From positions 1 to 64,000 of the forward strand of contig CAYTNV010000006.1 in NCBI GenBank assembly GCA_964439395.1: a DNA stretch of 64,000 bases. The letters are read 5' to 3'. The notes under the pieces are model-generated. The model searched no databases and was not told the DNA's origin. It saw nothing but the letters and a program-made list of their open reading frames with translations. The position numbers and the translations under genes were made by a program. Below, one piece after another: positions 8,209-16,550 of this stretch; the stretch's first letter is position 1; each line of letters opens with the position of its first letter. This DNA is from JAUUSJ01 sp964439395. Lineage in GTDB: Bacteria; Bacillota; Clostridia; Lachnospirales; Lachnospiraceae.

Positions 8209-10515
8209 TTATCTTGAATCTTTCGATACATTTCTAAGAAGTAACATACATCCTATCATACATACAATGACAAAAATAAGTAAAATTCCCCACATTGATA
8301 CAAGATGAGAGAGTACAAAATCAAAAATTTCATCACTTTCTGGGAGTGTCGGTATACTCTCGCTTGTCGGCAAATCATTTAAATTGCTAATTGTACCGAG
8401 AGCTCCCACCGACCATTTACTAATTGTAAAATAAGATAAGATTTCTGTAATTGAACTTAGAGAAAATAAAATTCCTGAAAATAATATCTGTATAATTAAT
8501 AAAAACGGTGCCACTGTCATCGCCTTATCGCTATTTTTCGACACAGCAGATACAATCAAGCCAATCGCAGAGGAGGAAAAAATAGTAACTGCCATCGTAA
8601 TAAAAACTTCCACAAACGGAAGATTTTCTAATAATAATCCCTCCTCTGGCATTCCAATACAGGCAGCTAAAATGCCTGTAATAATCATTGCCTGAATCAA
8701 ACTCATCAAAAATTGAACAAAAAATTTTGATAATACATAGGCTCCTAGTCTTAGATTGGCCATATACTCTCTCTTTAAAATGCTTCTCTCTTTGCATATT
8801 TCTTGGATAGAATTAAATAATCCAATCCATATTCCCGCACAGGAAATAGAAAATAAAATCGACTGTGTATTGCTAAAATAATCAAAGACATACTCATCCG
8901 ATACCAAAACAATTAAAAATGCGATTAAAATCGGCTGTAGAAAAACCATCAACAGGCGCTGCTTATCATTTTTTATCAGCGTTAAATATCTACTACATAA
9001 AATAAAAAACTGCTTTACAAAATTCGCCTTCTGAGGTTTTTGCTTTTTTGCGTTTGTATTTCTAAGTACGCGGTCTGTCTGTCCATACTCCCTTGCGTAT
9101 TTTCCTGCCCATTTTATCGTCTCTCTCTCAGAGTCTAAAATATTATAAATCTCTGTCAACTGGTCTGTCCCAAAGAAATTCATGCATTCTACCAAGGAAC
9201 CATAAAAACAAACTCTGCCACCTCTGCCCATAAATAAAATCTTATCACATAAATGTAAATTTTGTGTGGTATGCGTAACCATAATAATTGTTTTTCCTTT
9301 TTCTTTTGATAATTGATTCAGGGTACGCATTAAATTTGCCTCTGTTCCAGGATCCAATCCAGAAGTTGGCTCATCTAGAAAAAAAAGACCTGGATCTGCC
9401 AAAAGTTCTACCGCAATGCTCGCTCTCTTTTTTTGTCCTCCAGATAGAGTGCGAATCATTTTATTTTTATGTTCTAATAGTCCTACAATACTTAGTACTT
9501 CTTTTACTCTCTTTTTTCTCTCAGTGTCTGTCACTTCTTTTTCCATTCTCATTTTTGCGGAATACTCTAGCATTTTTTCTAGAGAAATATTTTCATAAAT
9601 AATATCTTGCTGAGGTACATATCCCATCATATTTTTTAATACAGTATGATTTTTATAGAGCGGAATTCCATTCAAAAACACCTCTCCAGAAGTTGCCTGC
9701 TCAAAACCGCTCATTGCATTCATAACTGTGGATTTACCAGCACCCGATCCTCCGATAATAGCGATAAACTCACTCGGCTCGATTGTAAGATTAACATTAT
9801 TAAGAATCATTCTCGTCTCATTTTTATCTTTTACTTCTCTGGAAATATTTTTAAGCTCCATCTTAATACCGCCATTATTAACTTTATAGAGAAGCATTCC
9901 AGAAATATAAATTAAAACAGAATTTGCGATATAAATGACATCCCGCTCTCTCAACAAAGTCAAAGTTTCAATTTTCTCTCCATTGACAAAGACTCCATTT
10001 TTACTGCCACAATCACTAATCGTATATCCTTGTTGATTTCTCTGTATAATCGCATGCCTTCTCGATACTCCAATTGAGCTAAGACAAATATCACTATTTT
10101 CCTGTCTGCCAATCAAAAATTGATTTTTAGAAAAGAGAGGAAAAGATTTCCATCTTCCCACTCCTCTCTTTTGTGTATACAAAATTATCACACCGTCTTC
10201 TCTTGAATTTTGACTGTCAATACGCACAATGTCTCCATCTCTCAGACGATATATCATTGTCTTTCCATTATTAGGACAAAATTTTTGATTAATAATCAAT
10301 CCATTTCTACTTTGTGTATCAATAATACAAAGTTCTCCATTATGTTCCTCAAAATATCCATGTTGCTTTGAAACAATACTAGATTTTAAGACAATCTGAT
10401 TTGAGGAGAGACGCCCAAAATTAACTCGCTCTCCATTTCTTATACTTCTTTCCTGAACAGTTTTATCGCTGTCTATAATAATTAAAATATGTTCTTTTCG
10501 CTTTGAACTATTCAT
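8209..10515 (-). CDS. FHA-FHA-ABC transporter with ABC-2 permease
   Basis: 768-residue fusion. FHA 1 (about 28-100): FGR, SIVSKQH, SRNG. FHA 2 (about 130-195): IGR, GVSRRH, SKNG. ABC ATPase (about 220-440): Walker A GGSGAGKS (255-262), signature LSGGQ (357-361), Walker B LFFLDE with E382, then a switch His (MVTHT). C-terminal ABC-2 permease with about six spans (520-760). The order equals that of Rv1747 of Mycobacterium tuberculosis, a known kinase-regulated exporter in the cell-envelope lineage, so phosphothreonine docking probably controls export here. The exported substrate cannot be read from the sequence. It follows the VWA-FHA gene with a 15-bp gap. Confidence 0.93.
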   Translation of the reverse strand: MNSSKRKEHILIIIDSDKTVQERSIRNGERVNFGRLSSNQIVLKSSIVSKQHGYFEEHNGELCIIDTQSRNGLIINQKFCPNNGKTMIYRLRDGDIVRIDSQNSREDGVIILYTQKRGVGRWKSFPLFSKNQFLIGRQENSDICLSSIGVSRRHAIIQRNQQGYTISDCGSKNGVFVNGEKIETLTLLRERDVIYIANSVLIYISGMLLYKVNNGGIKMELKNISREVKDKNETRMILNNVNLTIEPSEFIAIIGGSGAGKSTVMNAMSGFEQATSGEVFLNGIPLYKNHTVLKNMMGYVPQQDIIYENISLEKMLEYSAKMRMEKEVTDTERKKRVKEVLSIVGLLEHKNKMIRTLSGGQKKRASIAVELLADPGLFFLDEPTSGLDPGTEANLMRTLNQLSKEKGKTIIMVTHTTQNLHLCDKILFMGRGGRVCFYGSLVECMNFFGTDQLTEIYNILDSERETIKWAGKYAREYGQTDRVLRNTNAKKQKPQKANFVKQFFILCSRYLTLIKNDKQRLLMVFLQPILIAFLIVLVSDEYVFDYFSNTQSILFSISCAGIWIGLFNSIQEICKERSILKREYMANLRLGAYVLSKFFVQFLMSLIQAMIITGILAACIGMPEEGLLLENLPFVEVFITMAVTIFSSSAIGLIVSAVSKNSDKAMTVAPFLLIIQILFSGILFSLSSITEILSYFTISKWSVGALGTISNLNDLPTSESIPTLPESDEIFDFVLSHLVSMWGILLIFVIVCMIGCMLLLRNVSKDSR

Positions 10516-10530
10516 TTACCATTCCCTCAT

Positions 10531-12195
10531 TTAGATTTCAACCTGATACGTTTTATTGGCGATTACAAGTATATCTCCAGTCTTTAACTGTTTCTTCTCA
10601 TGCACTAAACTTCCATTTAACTTTGTTCCGTTCGTAGAACCCAAATCCTCAACATAGACCACTCCATTTTCAATGTATAAAATACAATGTCTTCCTGAAA
10701 CCTTTGGACTATCTACCACAAAATCATTATCTGCTTTTCTTCCAATATGATATTCATTTTGAATTTCTGCGATCTTTACTTTTCCAGTACTTGTATCAAG
10801 TAATTTTACTATCATTTTCGAATTTGTCCAAATATTGTTCTTACTCTCTCTTGTATCCTCAACCGGCATCCCTTTCATTTCATAGTCATGTGGAATAAAC
10901 GCTGTCTCCATATAATTCTGATTTGAATTTGGGTTTTGATAGCGATAATCTGTATGGTCTAAATCAAAAGAATCCCCGTAGCCCTGATAGGAATCATCTC
11001 TTCCATCTTCTTTCTTTCCCTTTATTAGTTTTAAAATAATAACAATAATAGCCACGATAACAGCAAAAAGTAGAATTCCGATTCCAATTAGAAAAGGAAT
11101 CTTATTCTCTTCGTCTTCCTCATCTTTATCTTCATCTTCGCTCTCCGCGTCCTTATCCTCTTTCTTCTTTTTACTGTCTTCCTCTTCAGAATCGCCTTCG
11201 GTACTTTGTCCTGTTTCCGCCACCGCTTCCGCATTAGATGCGGCCTGGCCCATTCCAGAATCCTCCGTTGGCGCACTAAAATACGTATCCAAAGAAGCAA
11301 TCGGTGTTTTTCCATTTGCTGTCACTTTAAGTTCTAGATTGGATGAAGTTCCGTTTAAAAACTCATCATCGCTATAGGCAAGATCAATTACAAAACTGTT
11401 TTGAATTTTACTGTGAACTTGCTCATAAACAGTATTAATATTACTCTGTCCCAAATTATATTTTTCTCCCCCGGAGCGCTCCGCAAGTGTATTCATTGTA
11501 CTCTCGCTCTCATCCCCACTCCTTCCTTCTAACCAAAGACAGTAGATAGGAATTCTTGTCTTTTTTAACCTGTCACTGACATCTTCCATAGAAACTCCAC
11601 CGTTTGAATCATTTAAGCCATCTGTCACAAGAATAATATCTCTTCTCTTTGGAAGATCAGTGTCATTTCTCTGAGAGAGAGTCACACCCTCGTTCACAGC
11701 TCCATACAATTTTGTCTTCATCCCAGAATTTTCAATACTATTAATTGCCTTTTGAATCGCATCTGAATCATTGCTATAGTCAAGAATTGTTTTTACCTCT
11801 TCCCCAAAAGTTATAATCGCCATTCGATCATTTGGTTTCATCTCACTCGCCCATTTTTGCATTGCAGCTTTTACTTGCTCCATCTGAGCATCGTTTAAAG
11901 ATTTAGAGATATCCACCAAGAAAATATCTGCCACGCCTTCTCCCGTCTCATAAAATTTCTTTACACTATTTGTCGTCAACTTTTTTTGGTTAAGGTAGCC
12001 AGCCGTATCGGTCTTTTTTATCGACTCAACAGAATTTCCTTTTATATCTTCTATATCTACATATACTCTCAAGACATCTTTAAATAAATATACTTGTCTG
12101 ATAGATACACTATGCAAAGTATCTGCCATAACAGAAAAGCTCACAAAAGCGCATAAAATAAGAGCAAAGAGAATATACCATCTCTTTTTTATCAT
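10531..12195 (-). CDS. VWA-domain membrane protein with C-terminal FHA
   Basis: 554 residues. An N-terminal signal or anchor (about 5-24) leads to an extracytoplasmic von Willebrand A domain whose metal-ion site is intact (D95-I-S97-K-S99, later TDGLND). A highly acidic/lysine stretch precedes the membrane span (about 368-392), and a cytoplasmic FHA domain closes the protein (YHIGRK, KVSGRH, GSTNGT). A ligand or partner outside would thus be linked to phosphothreonine reading inside. Its ATG overlaps the stop of the upstream FHA gene by 4 bp (ATGA), so translation is coupled. A VWA protein beside PP2C and kinase recalls the TerY-P triad described in other bacteria, though here it is membrane bound. 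Confidence 0.92.
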   Translation of the reverse strand: MIKKRWYILFALILCAFVSFSVMADTLHSVSIRQVYLFKDVLRVYVDIEDIKGNSVESIKKTDTAGYLNQKKLTTNSVKKFYETGEGVADIFLVDISKSLNDAQMEQVKAAMQKWASEMKPNDRMAIITFGEEVKTILDYSNDSDAIQKAINSIENSGMKTKLYGAVNEGVTLSQRNDTDLPKRRDIILVTDGLNDSNGGVSMEDVSDRLKKTRIPIYCLWLEGRSGDESESTMNTLAERSGGEKYNLGQSNINTVYEQVHSKIQNSFVIDLAYSDDEFLNGTSSNLELKVTANGKTPIASLDTYFSAPTEDSGMGQAASNAEAVAETGQSTEGDSEEEDSKKKKEDKDAESEDEDKDEEDEENKIPFLIGIGILLFAVIVAIIVIILKLIKGKKEDGRDDSYQGYGDSFDLDHTDYRYQNPNSNQNYMETAFIPHDYEMKGMPVEDTRESKNNIWTNSKMIVKLLDTSTGKVKIAEIQNEYHIGRKADNDFVVDSPKVSGRHCILYIENGVVYVEDLGSTNGTKLNGSLVHEKKQLKTGDILVIANKTYQVEI

Positions 12196-12983
12196 TTAGA
12201 TTCCTCCCATTTAAAATTATCCCCACAAAATGGAATAAAAATAAGAATGGTCTTGCCAAGTTCAATTTGATCATACGGCTCTAGTTTCATCGGAACTAAA
12301 ACCTCCTCTCCGTTTAAATATACAATTCCATGTCCTGTTCCGTAGGAGATAGAAAAGCTATTTCCTCTTGGATTATATGTAATAACTGCATGATTTTCTC
12401 TCGAAACACTCACATCCCCCATCAAAGATACATCCATGCTTGGAGAGCGCCCTATAAAATTTCTGCCACTTCCGAGTACAAAATCTTTTCCCTTTTCTGA
12501 ACCTTTGACACATACAAGCCAGCCCACAACCTTCGCCATGCTGAAAATACCAATTGTCTTTCCTGTATCTTCTTCCTCTGCCTCTGACTGATAGCCCTCA
12601 TCTTTAAATATTTCCTCAAGATCTTTCGGCGTTGTAGAATCATCCCATTCTTCTGCTGCAAAATCAAAGGCCTCCGTTGTCATGTCAACTTCCTGTCCAT
12701 CCAAAAAATCATTAAAATCCATAGGAACTGTCTTATCATCACTTGAATTTTCAAGCTCTTCTGATATCCCAAACTCTCGCTCCCCCTGATAATTTCCCAT
12801 ATTCTGCCCAAAGGCGATATTATTATTCTCCTCAAGCGCCACTGTATTTCCAATTTCTTCTAATTCTTCCGGCATTACCGCCATCGTCTTATCATTATCA
12901 TCATCATTATTGGCACAGTATGGACAAGTCGTATATTTTATTACATCAAAAAAATGCCCTTTTGCACAGCGTTTCATTTCCAT
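12192..12983 (-). CDS. Zinc-finger FHA-domain protein, acidic linker
   Basis: 263 residues, paralogue of the protein at 5617-6225. N terminus has the same Cys/His cluster (C-x2-GHFFD-x6-CPYC), then an unusually acidic, low-complexity linker of about 130 residues, then an FHA domain (FIGRSPSMD, SVSRENH, VYLNGEEV) and the shared C-terminal IPFCGDNFKWEES. Threonines in the linker next to acidic residues (NDDDNDKT, SDDKT, DDSTT) are plausible kinase targets, but that is inference. Cytoplasmic adaptor expected. It overlaps the next gene (VWA-FHA) by 4 bp. Confidence 0.9.
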   Translation of the reverse strand: MEMKRCAKGHFFDVIKYTTCPYCANNDDDNDKTMAVMPEELEEIGNTVALEENNNIAFGQNMGNYQGEREFGISEELENSSDDKTVPMDFNDFLDGQEVDMTTEAFDFAAEEWDDSTTPKDLEEIFKDEGYQSEAEEEDTGKTIGIFSMAKVVGWLVCVKGSEKGKDFVLGSGRNFIGRSPSMDVSLMGDVSVSRENHAVITYNPRGNSFSISYGTGHGIVYLNGEEVLVPMKLEPYDQIELGKTILIFIPFCGDNFKWEESK

Positions 12984-13042
12984 TCTTTTTTATCCTCTCT
13001 TTCTTTTCTATTCGAGGAGTAACTATCCCCTCATAACTTATT

Positions 13043-13765
13043 TTATTTAAAATAAACGGTAATCGCACTATAATTATCACTTGTAGGAGTTAAATTTCGC
13101 TCGACAATCTCATTCATTTTATCTAGCCACTCCTTTTCCGTTTTGCTTTTTTTAGCAGTATACTCTACATCTTCCTCCGTAACATATTTCCAAAACCCAT
13201 CTGTACAGAGTAAAAACTTCGTATGCTTGTCTACAGAAATCACTCGTGAAATCTGAGGTGCATACTTTTCTTTTTCTCCGAGTATTTTTAAAAGTTTATT
13301 TTGGTCTGGACTATTTCGAATCTCGCTATAATACTTTATCTCCCCAATTTGATAGGAGACAAAAGCAACTGAATGGTCATCTGTAATTTCATATAATAAT
13401 TTTTTATGTAAACGATATAATCTTGAATCTCCAAGATGTCCCCACACAGCCTTTTTCCCATCTGTCACAAGCACCACTATCGTTGTCGCCATATTTTTAC
13501 AACTCTCATCCTTTTCTTTTCTCTGCACAATAACATTTTGTGCATAGTCAAAATAACTTTTTAGCATCTGCTCAGAGACTTCCGGTTTTTTTATAAAGCA
13601 GTCTAATACCGCTTTCACTGCTGTCTGCGAGGCAATTTCTCCACTTCCATGTCCACCTAAACCGTCTGCCACAACATAACAAGAAATACCTCCTTGATGC
13701 GCCTGTCCTATATAGTCTTCATTTTTTAATCTGCCGCCTCGTTTACTTACTCCTGCTGCTGCCAT
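13043..13765 (-). CDS. PP2C-family protein phosphatase (short form)
   Basis: 240 residues, essentially a bare PP2C domain: GRLKNEDYIG, VADGLGGHGSGEIAS, ATTIVVLV, GHLGDSRLYRL, LLCTDGFW and SDNYSAI give the full metal-binding set, so activity is expected. Cytoplasmic. The ribosome-binding site lies inside the end of the trypsin-fold/FHA gene and only one base separates that stop from this ATG, so translation is coupled. Two phosphatases in one operon may serve the two kinases separately or act at different sites; sequence does not say which. Confidence 0.93.
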   Translation of the reverse strand: MAAAGVSKRGGRLKNEDYIGQAHQGGISCYVVADGLGGHGSGEIASQTAVKAVLDCFIKKPEVSEQMLKSYFDYAQNVIVQRKEKDESCKNMATTIVVLVTDGKKAVWGHLGDSRLYRLHKKLLYEITDDHSVAFVSYQIGEIKYYSEIRNSPDQNKLLKILGEKEKYAPQISRVISVDKHTKFLLCTDGFWKYVTEEDVEYTAKKSKTEKEWLDKMNEIVERNLTPTSDNYSAITVYFK

Positions 13766-13766
13766 C

Positions 13767-14924
13767 TTATATCAACTCCACTCTAAATACATTGCTCGAA
13801 TCTCCGATACAGAATTCATCTCCATTTTGCAAAACGGCTGGCTGAGATGGATCAATTTTCTCTCCTCCAAGCCACGTTCCATTACTAGAATTTAAATCTG
13901 TCAGTATAAAATAATGCTGCTCTAAATCGTAAGAAACACTACAATGTCTTCTACTTATTTTTTTATTTTTAGGAAATACAATTTGGCAATCCCCTGAATT
14001 TCTGCCAAACCAAATGGTCTCCCCTGGTTGTATTAGAAACTGTGAACCCCCAAACTCTCCTTGCACTCCCACAATATATGGCCTTGGCTGATTCTGATTC
14101 TTCTTTTGTAACTTTCTAATCGCAAAAATAAGGATCAGAAGTATAATAATAATAACTGGAATTATTACTAAAAGCCAATTCATTTGGAAAGTCTTATATT
14201 CCACATTTTTCTCTTCCAAAAAATTAATGAGCTCTTTTTCTGTAATAATCGCACCGCTATTTCCATTATAAAAATTCACCCCGATAACATATCCAGTTTT
14301 ATCTAAAGTTGGACCGCCTAAATTGTTTTTATTTAACTTTGCATCCGTCTCATAGACTGATATCGCATCTCTTCCCTCCGTCACAACCATCTCTTTTTTG
14401 GATGTAATTTCTCCTTTTATATCCTTTATTTCTTCTATGTCAAACTGATATCCAACTGGATAAATTTCTGTATCATTTTTTTGCTCATCCTCACGAATTG
14501 GAAGCATTTTGATATCATCAATATGTTCAGAGAGCTCCAAAATCGCTACATCTTGTGTTGGAAAATATCCCACTGCCTCGGCATCGACTGTCTGTTTTTT
14601 CCATTTTACTATAATATGTTTTTTATTCGCCTCCACGAGATGATAAGAAGTGACAACATACATTTTCTTTTCTTTTTCCTCATCATCTTCTTCCTCATCA
14701 TCTTTCCCCTTATCGTCCTCTCTGACTTGTTTTGACACAACAAAACCTGCACCTTTTTCTTCTCCCACATCCGTCTTGCAGATAACTTGTACTATATTTT
14801 CTGCCGCAGACTCCACTGCTTTTGGAACAGAGGAGTTTGCTTTTACCGGAATATACGAAAAAACGAATAATACTGCAAATAATATAATCTGATATATATG
14901 AATTTGTTTTTTCATTTTTTTCAT
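13767..14924 (-). CDS. Inactive trypsin-fold membrane protein with FHA domain
   Basis: 385 residues: signal/anchor (about 10-29), an HtrA-like trypsin-fold domain (about 35-240), a membrane span (about 250-270) and a cytoplasmic FHA domain (about 300-382; WFGR, ISRRH, SSNGT). In the protease domain H95 (TSYHLVE) and D125 (TQDVAIL) align with the catalytic His and Asp, but the nucleophile motif GNSGGP reads NNLGGP, with L202 where Ser should be. The domain is therefore most likely a non-catalytic binding or sensing fold. An acidic Asp/Glu/Lys insertion (about 69-87) interrupts it. First gene after the 93-bp gap that holds a dispersed repeat; coupled to the PP2C gene downstream. Confidence 0.9.
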   Translation of the reverse strand: MKKMKKQIHIYQIILFAVLFVFSYIPVKANSSVPKAVESAAENIVQVICKTDVGEEKGAGFVVSKQVREDDKGKDDEEEDDEEKEKKMYVVTSYHLVEANKKHIIVKWKKQTVDAEAVGYFPTQDVAILELSEHIDDIKMLPIREDEQKNDTEIYPVGYQFDIEEIKDIKGEITSKKEMVVTEGRDAISVYETDAKLNKNNLGGPTLDKTGYVIGVNFYNGNSGAIITEKELINFLEEKNVEYKTFQMNWLLVIIPVIIIILLILIFAIRKLQKKNQNQPRPYIVGVQGEFGGSQFLIQPGETIWFGRNSGDCQIVFPKNKKISRRHCSVSYDLEQHYFILTDLNSSNGTWLGGEKIDPSQPAVLQNGDEFCIGDSSNVFRVELI

Positions 14925-14954
14925 CCTTCCCTCCTATCAGTTTATATGCCCACT

Positions 14955-15020
14955 AAGCATACTGCATTCTGTTTCCTACAGGCCCAAACAGCTTGCTCTA
15001 TTTTATAAGGTATATATTTA
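14955..15020 (+). repeat. Dispersed structured repeat, copy A
   Basis: About 66 bp sharing AAGCATACTGCATTCT, a central CAGCTT and ATAAGGTATA with copy B at 24854, in the same orientation. It lies in the gap between the YARHG gene and the trypsin-fold gene, inside an operon. The 3' end runs into the last bases of the YARHG gene. Confidence 0.7.
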
Positions 15021-15443
15021 CTGATGTTGTTGTAAGAATTCTAGATTTGCTCTCTCATATTTATTAAACTTCGCCTCAATTTGGCTGTCATCTTCTGGCT
15101 CTACCGTTCCCTCATACCAATCTTTTGAACTAAAATATTCTTGATATAATTGCTTATTAAACTTTCTCCCATGTCTCGCATAAATTTCATTTTTCCCTAT
15201 ACTAATTTCCTCTTTAGGAATTCCTTCTAAATCTGCTTCTTCTAGATATCTCGTATTACTATAAGGAAAAATATAATCTAATTTATCTTGTAATTGTTTA
15301 TTATTGTCACTGAGCATCTTTATTATAATTACTCCAACTATTATAATCGCAACGAGAATAAGAGAACTGAGAATGAGAATTATTTTTTGGTCACCTGAGT
15401 TTTCCTGCTCCTTTTTTCTCATTACTTCTTTTCGATAATCCAC
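15018..15443 (-). CDS. Single-span YARHG-domain protein
   Basis: 141 residues: short basic cytoplasmic N terminus, one membrane span (about 24-46), then an extracytoplasmic YARHG domain (about 80-138) with NEIYARHGRKF and a terminal YERANLEFLQQ, nearly the same as the C terminus of the kinase at 16551-18194. YARHG is a small extracellular domain of unknown ligand. Start codon is GTG: GGAGG lies 9 bp upstream and overlaps the amidase stop codon. Sharing the outer domain with the kinase suggests a competitor, co-receptor or ligand partner for that kinase; this is inference. Confidence 0.85.
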   Translation of the reverse strand: MDYRKEVMRKKEQENSGDQKIILILSSLILVAIIIVGVIIIKMLSDNNKQLQDKLDYIFPYSNTRYLEEADLEGIPKEEISIGKNEIYARHGRKFNKQLYQEYFSSKDWYEGTVEPEDDSQIEAKFNKYERANLEFLQQHQ

Positions 15444-15458
15444 GGCTCTCTACCTCCA

Positions 15459-16424
15459 TCAATTCTCTGACTTATCATAAGTCTCAAAATATTTATCAAT
15501 ACCATTTGCAATTCCCTCTGCCATAATAAATTGATTCTTCTCATCTGCCATATATAAATCATCATGTTTATTACTCATATAGCCCATCTCTAATATAGTA
15601 ACTGGCACCTGACTCCAATTAATTCCTGACATCGTATCTATCTCTATAATACTGAGCTTTTTAAATCCAGTCGCCTCACAATAACAGTCTAAAATACATT
15701 CTGCCAAAGCCCTGGAATCTTCATATAACTCACCCACATAAGGATTATTCGCTGTAGAAATCATCGTTCTCCCTCCACTCACAGAGGAACCTCCATCCTC
15801 TCCATCTGCATGGATGCGAACAAATATATCAGCTCCTCCTTCTGATGCGAGCTGAGCTCTCTCTGAATTGCTGATTGCCGTATCATTATCTTCTCTCGTC
15901 ATAATAACTTGATATCCTCTTTTTTCCAGTTCATCTCTAAGCTTTAAAGATACATCTAAGTTTAGCTGATATTCTGGAAGATTCGAGAAATTTCCGCTTG
16001 TTCCAGATGTTGCCTTTGCCTTTGTCTCACTTGAACCTGGAGCAACTGGCTCTTGTGCGGACATATCAATATTCCATCCTTGATGTCCTGGGTCAATTGC
16101 GACAATTTTTTTATTATCTTTTGCAGAAACAGTAGACTCCTCCTTTTTTTGATCTTCTGTAGAAAATTGTACTTCTTCTGAGGAAGTAGAGCCCGCCTCC
16201 TTATTTACTTGATTTTGCTGCGAAGTCACCGCCTGCTCATTTTTTTGTTCCGCCTCAAATGCTTCCTGTCGCTTTTGCTCTAATTCTCTATTTTCAGCCT
16301 TTAAACTTTTATTTTCTTTTAATAGCAGAACGGCCATAACTGCAATGACAAAAATTGCAATTCCTATCGCCGCCCATATAACGATTAGAGCAATTTTTGT
16401 CTTTCCCCCATTGCTTTTTTCCAT
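15459..16424 (-). CDS. N-acetylmuramoyl-L-alanine amidase (Amidase_3), membrane anchored
   Basis: 321 residues. An N-terminal membrane span (about 11-35), a coiled, Glu/Gln/Ser-rich spacer, and an Amidase_3 domain (about 105-318) that cleaves the MurNAc-L-Ala bond of peptidoglycan. Zinc ligands H114 (DPGHQG), E151 (PEYQLN) and H205 (RIHADG) and catalytic E279 (ILEMGYMSN) are all present, so it should be active outside the membrane. First gene after its own promoter (16449-16477), hence head of the large operon. Its place with kinases and FHA proteins links the signalling to cell-wall turnover. Confidence 0.93.
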   Translation of the reverse strand: MEKSNGGKTKIALIVIWAAIGIAIFVIAVMAVLLLKENKSLKAENRELEQKRQEAFEAEQKNEQAVTSQQNQVNKEAGSTSSEEVQFSTEDQKKEESTVSAKDNKKIVAIDPGHQGWNIDMSAQEPVAPGSSETKAKATSGTSGNFSNLPEYQLNLDVSLKLRDELEKRGYQVIMTREDNDTAISNSERAQLASEGGADIFVRIHADGEDGGSSVSGGRTMISTANNPYVGELYEDSRALAECILDCYCEATGFKKLSIIEIDTMSGINWSQVPVTILEMGYMSNKHDDLYMADEKNQFIMAEGIANGIDKYFETYDKSEN

Positions 16425-16448
16425 TCTTTACCTCCTTTTTTTCTCTTA

Positions 16449-16477
16449 TTGATATAAGTTTATTAATCATTTGTCAA
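16449..16477 (-). promoter_or_regulatory. Sigma-A promoter of the amidase-to-kinase operon
   Basis: Minus-strand TTGACA (16472-16477), 17-bp spacer, TATCAA (16449-16454), about 25 bp before the amidase start. Being a consensus -35 with a fair -10, it is the likely driver of the 13-kb operon down to 3332 or beyond. Confidence 0.6.
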
Positions 16478-16482
16478 TCTAT

Positions 16483-16523
16483 CCCCACCTAGGCATCCTC
16501 CTTTTCATACCCTTATGGGTGGG
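16483..16523. repeat. GC-rich inverted repeat between kinase and amidase genes
   Basis: Six-base arms CCCACC and GGTGGG, unusually GC rich for this DNA, flank about 28 bp and sit just upstream of the amidase -35 box and 30 bp after the kinase stop. No T run follows, so it may be an operator, an mRNA 3'-end structure or a weak terminator. Confidence 0.45.
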
Positions 16524-16550
16524 CTCTATATAATAAACTATAATTTTTCC

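Noticed and set aside
13767..14924. A GNSG motif at residues 221-224 of the trypsin-fold protein as the true catalytic Ser
   Set aside because: It lies after the VIGVN strand, about 20 residues too late; the aligned nucleophile place is NNLGGP. The GNSG is most likely chance.
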